This document shows positions 8,022 to 17,039 of a DNA stretch of 64,000 nt, one piece after another. How positions within the stretch are numbered: the first letter of the stretch is position 1; each line of letters opens with the position of its first letter. Origin of the DNA: Amphibacillus sp. MSJ-3. GTDB lineage: Bacteria; Bacillota; Bacilli; Bacillales; Amphibacillaceae. The notes beneath the pieces were generated by a model, which saw only the letters and a list, made by a program, of their open reading frames with translations, was not told where the DNA came from and ran no database searches. Where the stretch lies: the NCBI RefSeq assembly GCF_018919165.1, contig NZ_JAHLQM010000007.1:1-64000 (forward strand). Direction: 5' to 3'. The position numbers and the translations under genes were made by a program.

Positions 8022-10538
8022 ATGGTGGATCAAAGCCAATCACGAGTTGCTAGACGACAAGCAGCTAAAAAAGCCAAAAAAAATAAAACTTCAATATGGA
8101 AAAAGATAGGTTTACTTATCTTAGGTTTATTCATTGCAGTTGCTATATTTGGGATTGCTTTATTTAGCTATTACATTTTTACAGCACCTAAACTTGATCA
8201 CTCGTTACTAACTGAACCTGCCTCAACAAAAGTTTATGATATAAATGAAGATTTGTTCGGTGATCTCGGCCAAGAAAGACGAACTAAAATTAGCTATGAA
8301 GACTTACCAGACAGTTTAATCAATGCTGTTTTGGCAACTGAAGATGTAAGGTTTTTCAAGCATTCGGGAATTGATATTAGACGGATTACTAAAGCAGTAA
8401 TTTCTAATCTAACGAATGGATTTGGTTCTGAAGGTGGTAGTACAATTACGCAACAAGTTGTTAAACGTTCATTATTAACCCCCGAAAAGACGATGAAAAG
8501 AAAAGTTCAGGAACAATGGTTGGCTCTACAATTAGAGAGGGCCTATGAAAAAGAAGAAATATTAGAAATGTATTTAAATAATATATATTATGGCGGAAAA
8601 GCTTTTAATGGTGCTTATGGTATAGCGACTGCTGCTGAAATGTATTTTGGGATCACGGATCTAGAAGAATTAACTTTATCCCAAACAGCCTTACTTGCTG
8701 GTTTACCTCAGCGCCCTTCTGCCTATGATCCAACGGTGAATCCTGATTTAGCACAAGAGAGAATGAATACCGTATTAAGTTTAATGGTTAGACACGGAAA
8801 TATCACGCAAGAAGAAGCTGACGAAGCTGCTGAGGTTAATGTAGAGGATATGTTAAACATTCCTGAAATAACGCAAACACCTTATCAAGCTTTTATCGAC
8901 CAAGTAAGAATTGAAGTTGAAGAGAAATTAGGTGCTGATATTTATAATGACGGTTTAGAAATATATACAACACTAGATCCTGATGCTCAGGAGCATGTTG
9001 AATATGTTCTATCTGATGAAAGTCCAATCGCCTTTCCAGATGATGAGCTTCAATCCGGACTTGTTGTCCTCGATACAAAAACAGGTGCCATTCAAGCAAT
9101 TGGTGGAGGAAGAAACCGCGAGACTGGTGGCTTTAATATGGCAATTCAAGCTAAACGCCAACCCGGATCAGCTATTAAGCCGATTCTAAGTTTTGGCCCT
9201 GCAATCGAATATTTAAATTGGTCTACCTATCAACAAATTGATAATAGTGGTCCATTCGAAATTGCCGGTAGTAGTGAAGTTAAAAATTGGAATAGTGAAT
9301 ATGGTGGCCATGTGAGTGCTCGATACGCACTACAACAATCTTTAAATGTTCCTACTTTGCATACCTTGGAGGAAGTAGGAATTGCCCAAGCAACAGAATT
9401 TGCTGAAGGAATCGGTGTCCCTATCCCTGAAGATGGATTGAATATTCGTGATGGTATTGGTGGTTCAAAACTAAGTATGTCTGCATTAGATATGGCAGGG
9501 GCATATTCAGCCTTTGGGAATGATGGGATATATAATGAACCTTATGCAGTCACAAAAGTTGTGTTTGGTGATGGACGAGAAGAAAACTTGAAATCAGATC
9601 CAGTTGCCGCCATGTCAGATGCAACTGCCTATATGGTTACTGATATGCTTCGTTCCGTTGTTCAAAATGGAACTGGGGCAGCAGCAAATATCCCTGGTCT
9701 TCCAATGGTAGGTAAAACTGGGACAACCGATAATAATGTTGATATTTGGTTTACTGGATATACAACAAATTATACAGTCGCTGTTTGGTCGGGATATGAA
9801 GATTCAACCCGATCAGTACCATCAACTCATACAACGGTATCGAGACAACTCTTTAAAAATGTAATGACTGAAATATCCGAAGGTGTTGAAACAGCTGATT
9901 TTGAAATGCCTGACTCGGTAGTTCGTGTAGAAATCGAGCGTGGAACTAACCCGCCACAACTACCAAGTGAGTATACACCTGATTCACAAATTTCTGTTGA
10001 ATTATTTAAACGTGGCTATGAACCGAAAGAACGATCAGAACAGTTTGATAAACTTGATCCTGTAACAGGTCTAGTAGCTGAGTACGATGAAGAAGCTAAT
10101 CAAATTGAAATCAAGTGGGATCATTCAAATGAGGAAGATGTCAATTTTATTGTTAAATATGGTAAGGAAGGTTCAACAAGCAACGAATCGCAGACGTCAG
10201 ATCATTCGTTTACGATTAGTCAGGTTGAGCAAGGTGTCACTTATACAATTGAGGTGATCGCCGTTAATTCTAATAGTCCCGATTTAACAAGTGAAGCAAA
10301 ACGAATTGAAATTAGAATCCCCGAGGTTGTTGAGGAAGAACCAGAGGAAGAAGAGGAAGAAGAGCCGGATGAACCGGATGAATCAGAAGAACCAGATTCT
10401 GATGAAGATAATGAGGATGAAACACCAATCGATGATGAGAATAATGATAATAATGAAGAAAATAGCGATGAAGATATAGAAGATGATGCTGTAGAAGACG
10501 AAGACACAGGAAATCCAGACACCGAAGATAATGAATAA
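8022..10538 (+). CDS. ponA: Class A penicillin-binding protein 1 (PBP1A/1B)
   Basis: An 838-residue bifunctional peptidoglycan synthase anchored by one N-terminal membrane segment (about 24-54). The GT51 glycosyltransferase domain carries the catalytic Glu of ATEDVRFFKHSGID near residue 107 and the STITQQVVK and RKVQEQWLAL motifs. The transpeptidase domain has SAIK (383-386), SLN (440-442) and KTGT (565-568). A fibronectin type III-like domain (about 685-770) follows, then a tail of about 65 residues that is mostly Asp and Glu. The start is the ATG at 8022; the ATG at 8016 is only three bases from GGAGG. A strong terminator follows. The acidic tail is expected to lie outside the membrane. Confidence 0.95.
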   Translation: MVDQSQSRVARRQAAKKAKKNKTSIWKKIGLLILGLFIAVAIFGIALFSYYIFTAPKLDHSLLTEPASTKVYDINEDLFGDLGQERRTKISYEDLPDSLINAVLATEDVRFFKHSGIDIRRITKAVISNLTNGFGSEGGSTITQQVVKRSLLTPEKTMKRKVQEQWLALQLERAYEKEEILEMYLNNIYYGGKAFNGAYGIATAAEMYFGITDLEELTLSQTALLAGLPQRPSAYDPTVNPDLAQERMNTVLSLMVRHGNITQEEADEAAEVNVEDMLNIPEITQTPYQAFIDQVRIEVEEKLGADIYNDGLEIYTTLDPDAQEHVEYVLSDESPIAFPDDELQSGLVVLDTKTGAIQAIGGGRNRETGGFNMAIQAKRQPGSAIKPILSFGPAIEYLNWSTYQQIDNSGPFEIAGSSEVKNWNSEYGGHVSARYALQQSLNVPTLHTLEEVGIAQATEFAEGIGVPIPEDGLNIRDGIGGSKLSMSALDMAGAYSAFGNDGIYNEPYAVTKVVFGDGREENLKSDPVAAMSDATAYMVTDMLRSVVQNGTGAAANIPGLPMVGKTGTTDNNVDIWFTGYTTNYTVAVWSGYEDSTRSVPSTHTTVSRQLFKNVMTEISEGVETADFEMPDSVVRVEIERGTNPPQLPSEYTPDSQISVELFKRGYEPKERSEQFDKLDPVTGLVAEYDEEANQIEIKWDHSNEEDVNFIVKYGKEGSTSNESQTSDHSFTISQVEQGVTYTIEVIAVNSNSPDLTSEAKRIEIRIPEVVEEEPEEEEEEEPDEPDESEEPDSDEDNEDETPIDDENNDNNEENSDEDIEDDAVEDEDTGNPDTEDNE

Positions 10539-10542
10539 TAAT

Positions 10543-10583
10543 AAATAAAATGACCCCTTCATATGATTGGGGTCATTTTATTT
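10543..10583. terminator. Bidirectional terminator between ponA and ypoC
   Basis: A perfect 15-base inverted repeat (10543-10557 and 10569-10583), GC-rich inside and A/T-rich outside. It serves ponA on the plus strand and ypoC on the minus strand, and overlaps the ypoC stop codon. Confidence 0.92.
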
Positions 10584-10937
10584 ATCGATTGATTGTTTGC
10601 GTCGTTCAAGAATAGCTAGTTTAGCAAAGAGTTTCGCTAGTTCATTATATAGAGCATTAAGTTGGATAAATGCATGATATTGGGTCAAATTAGTTTTTAC
10701 ATAATTCATTCGTTCAAAACAATTGATCGGTTTATTTATTAAAAGATCAATCTCTTCAAGTGGAATTTCCTCATCCCATTTTTTACCGTTCAAGTGATAT
10801 AATCGTTTAAGAAATAAATCACTTTGCTCGATCATAATTGGTTTCGTCTCATTATAAAGCTTTTGTTGAAAAAGTTTAGTTAATCTATCCGCATGTTCTT
10901 TCCAATCATCGATCCAATGATCGTCTTCTAAGCTCAT
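10578..10937 (-). CDS. ypoC: YpoC-like protein
   Basis: A 119-residue soluble helical protein, assigned to YpoC mainly by position between ponA and nth and by similar length. It has basic and acidic patches and no known motif. The start codon overlaps the nth stop (ATGA at 10934-10937), so the two genes are translationally coupled, as in B. subtilis. The stop codon lies in the shared terminator. Function unknown. Confidence 0.75.
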   Translation of the reverse strand: MSLEDDHWIDDWKEHADRLTKLFQQKLYNETKPIMIEQSDLFLKRLYHLNGKKWDEEIPLEEIDLLINKPINCFERMNYVKTNLTQYHAFIQLNALYNELAKLFAKLAILERRKQSIDK

Positions 10938-11596
10938 TTTATCCCCCGCTCTCTTTGTTTCATGATTTTCTTCCCTTCACGGCAAAGTTCTAATAAATCA
11001 CAGTGCTCACAATTAGGCGTTCTAGCTTTACAATGATAGCGTCCGAAAAAGATCAATCGGTGATGAGTGACGCTCCATTCTTCAACAGGGACTTTCTTCA
11101 TAAGTGTTTGTTCGACTTCCAAAGGAGTGTCCTTCCATCTGCAAATCCCCAATCGCTTTGTAACCCGTTCAACATGAGTGTCAACGGCAAGAGCGGGGAC
11201 ACCAAACGCAACAGACAAGACAACATTAGCTGTTTTTCGCCCTACCCCAGCTAATGACTCAAGTTCTTCTCTTGTTTGCGGAACCTCTCCATCAAAACGC
11301 TCAACTAAAGTTTTCGATAATTTTTGAATGTTCTTTGCTTTATTCCGAAATAATCCGATTGACTTGATATCATCTTGTAACTCTTCCAAAGGTACAGCTA
11401 GATAATCCTCTGGTCTTTTATACTTCTTAAATAATTCCCTCGTAACCTTATTAACATGTTGGTCGGTTGCTTGTGCAGATAATAAAACCGCAATTAAAAG
11501 TTCGAATGAATTATCATGAATTAATTCAGCTTTAGCATCTGGAAACATTTCGGCCATCACATCTAAACAATAGCGAATTTGTTTTTTATTTAACAT
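10934..11596 (-). CDS. nth: Endonuclease III (DNA glycosylase/AP lyase)
   Basis: A 220-residue base-excision repair enzyme that removes oxidised pyrimidines and cleaves at the abasic site. The helix-hairpin-helix LAGVGRKTANVV lies at 115-126 with the catalytic Lys121, and Asp139 sits in ALAVDTHVERV. The [4Fe-4S] ligands C189, C196, C199 and C205 have the classical C-x6-C-x2-C-x5-C spacing. The gene is downstream of dnaD and overlaps ypoC, the conserved dnaD-nth-ypoC operon. Confidence 0.97.
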   Translation of the reverse strand: MLNKKQIRYCLDVMAEMFPDAKAELIHDNSFELLIAVLLSAQATDQHVNKVTRELFKKYKRPEDYLAVPLEELQDDIKSIGLFRNKAKNIQKLSKTLVERFDGEVPQTREELESLAGVGRKTANVVLSVAFGVPALAVDTHVERVTKRLGICRWKDTPLEVEQTLMKKVPVEEWSVTHHRLIFFGRYHCKARTPNCEHCDLLELCREGKKIMKQRERGIK

Positions 11597-11626
11597 CTCT
11601 TCTCTCCTTGCAAACAGCTATATTGC

Positions 11627-12313
11627 TTATTCATTATCTTCTAGCCAGTTATAGTATACAGACGGATCTTGTTTTACCTTTGATTGGTCTGGGGTGGATT
11701 TTTGAACATGAAATGCTTTAGCTTGTTGCCTTGCTTGTTCAACTGAATGGATCCCTTTTCGATTCCACTCACGCAATATTCGATCGATGTAGCGGAAATT
11801 TAATTTGCTCATCAGCACAGATTCCCGTAAAGCTGCCTTAATTAAAGCAGGCTCAATATTTTCCTCATCAAGCCACACATTAATCATTTCAATTTCAATC
11901 GGGGATAGCGCTCGACCGAATTCCTGTTCAAATAAAATAAAAACATTCATCATATTTTCATCTAAATTATCAGTTGTTCTTTTAATGGGTTTATCTTGAT
12001 ATAATTTAGCCCAGAGTGGTTCAAGAGAATAACGTTCATTAACGATCCCATTTTCTGTTTGTAATTCAACAATCGTTAATAAATCTTTTTGAATTAATTG
12101 TCTCAACAGTTGACTACATTTTTGTTCATCAATTGACATTAATTCTGCTATTTTTAAGGGTGTGGGGAAAAAAATCCCTTCTTGAATAAAGCGATGAATA
12201 TGCAAAATGATGACTAGTTCCTGTTCATCAATAGCCAATTGTCGATAACTATTTAATAATTTCTTAGAGATCATCATTTGATCAGAAACCACAGTTTGAT
12301 ATAATTCCTTCAT
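11627..12313 (-). CDS. dnaD: DNA replication initiation protein DnaD
   Basis: A 228-residue replication-restart and initiation protein that helps load the replicative helicase at oriC and PriA sites. A winged-helix N-terminal domain (about 1-115) is followed by the DnaD/DnaB C-terminal domain containing EIEMINVWLDEENIEPALIKAALRESVL and the closing YIDRILREWNRKGIHSVEQA motif. The start is ATG at 12313 with AGGGGTG upstream; the GTG at 12322 overlaps that site. It is the first gene of dnaD-nth-ypoC. Confidence 0.95.
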   Translation of the reverse strand: MKELYQTVVSDQMMISKKLLNSYRQLAIDEQELVIILHIHRFIQEGIFFPTPLKIAELMSIDEQKCSQLLRQLIQKDLLTIVELQTENGIVNERYSLEPLWAKLYQDKPIKRTTDNLDENMMNVFILFEQEFGRALSPIEIEMINVWLDEENIEPALIKAALRESVLMSKLNFRYIDRILREWNRKGIHSVEQARQQAKAFHVQKSTPDQSKVKQDPSVYYNWLEDNE

Positions 12314-12407
12314 AATTGTCACCCCTACTCTCTATCATATCATATTTTACTATCAAAAAAAGATTAGCTAGATGCCCAATCACCTTTCTATTAGTAAAAT
12401 AAGTAAA

Positions 12408-12790
12408 AAAGGGCTGAGACAAACCAGTCCCTAATAATGAAAAATGATTCTGATTACATGGAAATTGTAATTAGAACCACCTTTCCCTGTTTTATATATT
12501 TCAAGACGCAGTTTAGCCTTCAAAAAAAACAAAAGAACAGCTCAACATCAATTTTTTCCTTGACCATAGGTTTCATCGGTCTTTTCTACTGTAAGCCTTC
12601 TTCTCACCTATTCTTTTTGTGTTTCTCTTATGAAACACTATCAAGAGCGTCAACCAAGTGATTGGAAGGTCGGATGGCGCCTCCTATGGGAAAAGTGCGA
12701 GGTTGTGACGAAGCAGGATATCAAAAAGGAATCCAGTTTTTAATGGATTCCTTTTTAATTTTAGCTGTGTTATGTCCCAGCTTCTTTTCA
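12408..12790. repeat. Decayed intergenic repeat / possible small transposable-element remnant
   Basis: The 486-base space between dnaD and asnS has imperfect inverted ends: AAAAAAGGGCTGAGACAAAC at about 12408-12427 and, on the opposite strand, AAAAGAAGCTGGGACATAAC at about 12768-12787. Near the right end (about 12661-12715) lies a GC-richer stretch beginning GATTGGAAGGTCGGATGGCG, which resembles dispersed intergenic repeats I recall from Bacillaceae genomes. The interior has no convincing gene; the 74-codon open frame at 12437-12661 looks random. It could be an IS or MITE remnant. The family name is not established. Confidence 0.45.
12724..12756. terminator. Terminator downstream of asnS
   Basis: AAAAAGGAATCCA pairs with TGGATTCCTTTTT around a short loop. 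It lies on the minus-strand downstream side of asnS and is symmetrical. Confidence 0.85.
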
Positions 12791-12799
12791 ATAAATAAT

Positions 12800-14092
12800 T
12801 TATGGATAGAGTCGATTGAGTAATCGTGGAAATGGGATTGTCTCTCGAACATGATCAACACCACAGAACCATGCGACTGTACGTTCTAAACCTAATCCAA
12901 ATCCTGAATGCGGTACACTTCCATATTTACGCAATTCTAAATACCAATTGTAAGCATCACCAGTTAATCGATGCTCATCATAGCGTTGTTCCATCAATTC
13001 TAAATCATCAATTCTTTGTGAACCACCAATGATTTCACCATAGCCCTCCGGAGCGATTAAATCTGCACATAAGACAACGTCTGGTCGTTCTGGATCTGGC
13101 TTCATATAAAAGGCTTTAATACTTGCAGGATAGTGGGTAATAAATACTGGTTTATCAAAATGCTCAGCTATCGCCGTTTCATGGGGAGCACCAAAATCAT
13201 CGCCCCAGTCAATATCATCAAAACCTTTTTCTTTTAGTAATTGAATTGCTTCATCATAAGTAATTCTAGGAAACGGTGCTTTAATATTATTTAGTTTATC
13301 TAAGTCACGGTTCAGTGTATTTAATTCAAGTTGGCAGTTTTTTAATACTGATTCAGCTAGATAAGTTATATAATTCTCTTGGATACTTAAACTTTCCTCG
13401 TGATCAACAAAAGCCATTTCTGGTTCCATCATCCAAAACTCAATTAAATGTCGACGTGTTTTGGATTTTTCAGCACGGAACGTTGGTCCAAATGAGAATA
13501 CTCTACCAAAGGCCATCGCCGCAGCTTCCAAATAAAGTTGACCACTCTGGGATAGATAAGCCTCCTCATCAAAATACTCAGTATGAAATAGCTCTGTTGT
13601 TTCTTCTGCTGATGTTGCGGTTAAAATCGGTGGATCAATTTTAACAAAGTTATTATCATTAAAAAATTGATATGTTGCTCGAATAATTTCATTACGAATT
13701 CTCATTATCGCATGTTGGCGTTTTGAACGTAACCACAAATGACGATGATCCATTAAAAATTCAGTTCCATGTTCCTTTGGTGTAATTGGATAATCAACAG
13801 ATTCGTGAATGACTTCTATATGTTTAACTTGCATTTCAAAACCAAATGGAGAACGAGTATCCTCTACAATCGTTCCCGTTACATATACTGACGTTTCCTG
13901 AGTTAATCCTTTAGCTAATTTAAAGGTTTCCTCATTGACTTCAGCTTTCACAACAACACCTTGAATGAAGCCTGTTCCATCTCGAAGTTGTAGAAAAGCA
14001 ATTTTCCCACTGGATCGTTTATTTGCTAGCCATGCGCCGATAGTCACTTCTTGATTTAAATAATTTCTTACTTTATTAATTGTTGTCTTCAC
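12800..14092 (-). CDS. asnS: Asparaginyl-tRNA synthetase
   Basis: A 430-residue class II aminoacyl-tRNA synthetase that charges tRNA-Asn. An N-terminal OB-fold anticodon-binding domain (about 1-105, beginning with [23 protein letters not shown]) precedes the catalytic core with motif 2 [28 protein letters not shown] and motif 3 [12 protein letters not shown] near the C-terminus. The start is GTG with GGAGG eight bases upstream. It follows aspB by 23 bases, the same order as in B. subtilis, where aspartate aminotransferase and asnS are adjacent. Confidence 0.97.
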   Translation of the reverse strand: MKTTINKVRNYLNQEVTIGAWLANKRSSGKIAFLQLRDGTGFIQGVVVKAEVNEETFKLAKGLTQETSVYVTGTIVEDTRSPFGFEMQVKHIEVIHESVDYPITPKEHGTEFLMDHRHLWLRSKRQHAIMRIRNEIIRATYQFFNDNNFVKIDPPILTATSAEETTELFHTEYFDEEAYLSQSGQLYLEAAAMAFGRVFSFGPTFRAEKSKTRRHLIEFWMMEPEMAFVDHEESLSIQENYITYLAESVLKNCQLELNTLNRDLDKLNNIKAPFPRITYDEAIQLLKEKGFDDIDWGDDFGAPHETAIAEHFDKPVFITHYPASIKAFYMKPDPERPDVVLCADLIAPEGYGEIIGGSQRIDDLELMEQRYDEHRLTGDAYNWYLELRKYGSVPHSGFGLGLERTVAWFCGVDHVRETIPFPRLLNRLYP

Positions 14093-14115
14093 TAGTTAGT
14101 CCTCCAAAACTTCTC

Positions 14116-15303
14116 TTATATTTGCTGATGTCTTATAATAAAACGTTCAATACGATGGATGGCTTCTTTTAATTGATCTGATCCGATCGTATAAGCTAGT
14201 CTAACGTTTTTTGGAGCGCCAAAACCTGTCCCAGGAATTAAGGCAACCTTTTCTTCTTCTAGAATTGCTGTTACCCAATCTTCAACTGAGTCAAATCCTG
14301 TGCGTTCCATAGCTTCTGTAACATTTGGGAATAGGTAAAAAGCACCTTGTGGCTTGACACATGTGACACCAGGTAATTGAATAAGCGCTTGATAAGCTGT
14401 ATCTAATCTCTCCTTGAATGCAACTTTCATCTTTTCAATTTCATGATCATTAGCTTGGTAAGCTGCTAATGCCGCATACTGAGAAGTAGTCGTTGGATTA
14501 GAGGTTGCATGAGAAGCTAAGTTTGTCATTGCCTTTATAATTGTTTTTCTTCCACAAGCATAACCAATTCTCCACCCAGTCATTGCATGAGATTTTGATA
14601 CACCATTAATAACAACTGTTTGCCTTTTTAATGCTTCTGATAATTGGGCTATGGAGACATGTGCTTGATCTGTATAGGCTAATTTTTCATAAATTTCATC
14701 TGAGATAATAATTATATTATGTTTTAAGCAAACTTCTCCTATTGCCTGCAATTCTTCTTCGCTATACATCATCCCCGTTGGATTATTAGGAGAATTTATA
14801 ATAATTGCTTTTGTTTTATCTGTAATGACCTCTTCAACTTGTTTAGCTGAAATTTTAAAGTTATTTTCTTCTTTACCTTCAATAAAAATGGGTTCACCTT
14901 CAGCGAGTTTAATTTGTTCAGGGTAGCTTACCCAATAAGGTGTTGGAACAATCACTTGATCCCCCTTATTTAAAATAACTTGGAATAATGTATATAATGC
15001 ATGTTTTGCACCAGTTGTCACGATAATTTGATCTGCTTGGTAGGTGAGTTGATGATCACGGTACATCTTGTCCACGATTGCTTCTCTTAACTCAAGTATT
15101 CCACCAGAAGGTGTATATCTTGTTAGGCCTGTATTCATTGCTTCTTCCGCTGCTTGAATTATATACTTAGGCGTATTAAAATCAGGCTCTCCTGCTCCTA
15201 AACCAATGACGTCATGACCCGAATCTTTCATTGCTTTAGCTTTTGCTGTGATTGCTAGGGTTGAAGACGGTGTTAAATTTTGCACTCGATTTGATAATTG
15301 CAT
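14116..15303 (-). CDS. aspB: Aspartate aminotransferase (class I PLP enzyme)
   Basis: A 395-residue PLP-dependent aminotransferase of the AspB/Ib subgroup that interconverts aspartate and oxaloacetate. Visible family motifs are GAGEPDFNTP near residue 36, TTGAKHAL, NSPNNPTG near 170, the PLP-lysine segment NGVSKSHAMTGWRIGY near 232, and the C-terminal RLAYT arginine that binds the substrate carboxylate. The gene sits between ypmB and asnS and is probably cotranscribed with both. Confidence 0.95.
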   Translation of the reverse strand: MQLSNRVQNLTPSSTLAITAKAKAMKDSGHDVIGLGAGEPDFNTPKYIIQAAEEAMNTGLTRYTPSGGILELREAIVDKMYRDHQLTYQADQIIVTTGAKHALYTLFQVILNKGDQVIVPTPYWVSYPEQIKLAEGEPIFIEGKEENNFKISAKQVEEVITDKTKAIIINSPNNPTGMMYSEEELQAIGEVCLKHNIIIISDEIYEKLAYTDQAHVSIAQLSEALKRQTVVINGVSKSHAMTGWRIGYACGRKTIIKAMTNLASHATSNPTTTSQYAALAAYQANDHEIEKMKVAFKERLDTAYQALIQLPGVTCVKPQGAFYLFPNVTEAMERTGFDSVEDWVTAILEEEKVALIPGTGFGAPKNVRLAYTIGSDQLKEAIHRIERFIIRHQQI

Positions 15304-15317
15304 ACCATCACCTTTTC

Positions 15318-15848
15318 TTATTTTGATTTATTTGCAAACGAAATTCCACTGTCATATTCTCCATTGTCTAAACGATAATAATCATAACTAAGACGTTTAC
15401 TTTGATCAAGGTAAACAACTTCCATTAGTGGTATTTCATTACGTATCCCATATTGTATTTGATATATTTCTTGATAAGAAGTTTGTTGAGTCCACTTTTC
15501 TATAATCTGATCTTCCGAGACCAAGTCGTCTTTTGAAAAAACAATTAAATCTGCATCTTGATCTGTCTGATTAACAAAGATTACAACATCAGTTCGATCT
15601 TTCATTTGCCCTTCCACAACATGAAAATAATTTGTTCCATGATAACGTGAAATTTGATCAATCGTGGATAGCTCTAGCTCTTGATTTACTCGTTCTTCTG
15701 TTTTCGTAAAATCAGCTTTTTTACCATTCGAAATATTTATATATAAGTAAACAGAATAAATAACCAAGCTTATGATGATAAGGATGATGAGAGTTAGGGA
15801 AATTTTTACTCGATTTAAGCTCACTGACTGTGATGGATTAATTCTCAT
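15318..15848 (-). CDS. ypmB: YpmB-like membrane-anchored protein
   Basis: A protein of about 176 residues with one N-terminal membrane segment (ISLTLIILIIISLVIYSVYLYI, about 16-37) and an extracellular domain resembling the PepSY-like fold of YpmB (YFHVVEGQMKDRTDVVIFVN). Assignment rests on this layout and on its place between the ypmA locus and aspB. The start codon overlaps the preceding stop (ATGATGA), so it is translationally coupled; ATG at 15851 or 15848 are both possible. Function unknown. Confidence 0.8.
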   Translation of the reverse strand: MRINPSQSVSLNRVKISLTLIILIIISLVIYSVYLYINISNGKKADFTKTEERVNQELELSTIDQISRYHGTNYFHVVEGQMKDRTDVVIFVNQTDQDADLIVFSKDDLVSEDQIIEKWTQQTSYQEIYQIQYGIRNEIPLMEVVYLDQSKRLSYDYYRLDNGEYDSGISFANKSK

Positions 15849-16114
15849 CATTCTCCACTTAAACCTATACCGTAAAATAGGTAATCTTTTATTATTAAAT
15901 TATATTGCTTTAAGTGATTGTTCAGATAATTTATGGATAATTCACATTTCCGTCTACTTTGACTTTCCACCTTTTTCTTACTATCCCTAAAATGAATGCT
16001 TTTGAAAGTCATAGTTTTACAGGAATGGACTTCTTTGCGCTCTTTATCCTTCTTATTGAACACGCACTTTAAATAACCAGATAAGTTAATTAAACCTCGC
16101 TTAGTTCTCATCAT
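15848..16114 (-). CDS. Small basic protein at the ypmA position
   Basis: An 88-residue, Lys/Arg-rich protein ending in SINYLNNHLKQYNLIIKDYLFYGIGLSGE. The gene occupies the ypmA (DUF4264) place of B. subtilis, and the NYLNNHLKQYNLI part faintly recalls the YpmA segment with LN..LK..DLMFGL. The rest does not match, so it may be a diverged or rearranged ypmA. A GGGGAGT ribosome site precedes the ATG at 16114, and the stop overlaps the ypmB start, both arguing for a translated gene. No function can be stated. Confidence 0.5.
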   Translation of the reverse strand: MMRTKRGLINLSGYLKCVFNKKDKERKEVHSCKTMTFKSIHFRDSKKKVESQSRRKCELSINYLNNHLKQYNLIIKDYLFYGIGLSGE

Positions 16115-16226
16115 ACTCCCCAACCTTCTTTATTAATATTGAATGGTATAAAAATCATAATTCTTATCAGCCTGTATCCATTATAGCAGTATTTTGCAAA
16201 AAAACAGTATTTGGTTTTTAAAAAAA

Positions 16227-16982
16227 TTAGACATCTAAATCATATTCTGAACCTTTAAAGCGAATGATGACTGGGCCAACATCTGACAATCGATAAACAT
16301 CAATCCAATTTTCATCTAAATAAGTGATGAACAGAGGGTCTGGACTAACCCCCTCCAATGGAAAGATAATGGCAGCATGTGGGTTAATTTTATGCCAAAA
16401 TCGATGACTCGGTTGAAACTCTACCCCAAAATGAGCAACTTTGACAATTTCGACTCGGTAATTTTCAATAAACGATAAATGATCATCGGTTAGATTGGTT
16501 CGTCCTATAAATAATATCGCATGATCGACATAAGTCAATAAACTAGTTGTAGAGGTTTGGTGATCGTCTATTGCAAGAACATGGAATTTTAATGAATCAG
16601 ATAAAGAAATCGCCATCCCTTCATATAAAGGGGAAGATACGGCTTTTTTTAACTGATCTGTATGCTTAATATCATAAACTTGTTTAACATTATACATTTC
16701 CATTAGCCACGTTTTATTGTCTCTGTATGCAGGATCCTGATCAGTTATAATGAGTATTTCAATTTCTTTGACACCTAATTTAGCTAATTTATTTTCTAAA
16801 TAATCCCTACTCTTTTCTGAACCGGAATTAATTAATGAATATTGATTGTGTTCATTTCGTACTAATGTAGCCTCACCATCTGGTAATTCTAAAAAATAAA
16901 CAATTACATCTGCTTTATTTGAAAAAGATATGAGTAACGGGCTAATGATTAATAATAGATAAAAAGGTAAGTTGTTTTTCAC
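16227..16982 (-). CDS. Secreted or anchored metallo-beta-lactamase-fold protein lacking the metal site
   Basis: A protein of about 251 residues with an N-terminal hydrophobic segment (LPFYLLLIISPLLISF) and a domain resembling the ComEC/Rec2-like MBL fold: VYFLELPDGEATLVR, YSLINSGSE and LGVKEIEILIITDQD. In active members these stretches read roughly as DVGQGD, LIDTG and LTHxHxDH. Here the HxHxDH metal motif is replaced by ITDQDPAYRD, and later His/Asp ligands are unclear. The fold is inferred and the protein is probably catalytically inactive. The likely start is GTG at 16982 (AGGTGG upstream). It lies 57 bases after dinG on the same strand. Function unknown. Confidence 0.6.
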   Translation of the reverse strand: MKNNLPFYLLLIISPLLISFSNKADVIVYFLELPDGEATLVRNEHNQYSLINSGSEKSRDYLENKLAKLGVKEIEILIITDQDPAYRDNKTWLMEMYNVKQVYDIKHTDQLKKAVSSPLYEGMAISLSDSLKFHVLAIDDHQTSTTSLLTYVDHAILFIGRTNLTDDHLSFIENYRVEIVKVAHFGVEFQPSHRFWHKINPHAAIIFPLEGVSPDPLFITYLDENWIDVYRLSDVGPVIIRFKGSEYDLDV

Positions 16983-17039
16983 ATCTTTCACCACCTGGTT
17001 TTTATCTATTTATTATGATGCAAAATCAAGCTTTACATA

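Noticed and set aside
10241-10522. Minus-strand Ser-rich open frame of 93 codons
   Set aside because: It is the antisense of the GAA/GAT-rich acidic tail of PBP1; Ser-rich shadows of acidic tails are expected.
12437-12661. Plus-strand 74-codon open frame in the dnaD-asnS space
   Set aside because: No ribosome site, no recognisable protein features, and it lies in a repeat-like decayed region.
14093-14115. T-box leader for asnS
   Set aside because: The gene is 23 bases from aspB with no room for a T-box; none is seen upstream of ypmB or aspB either.
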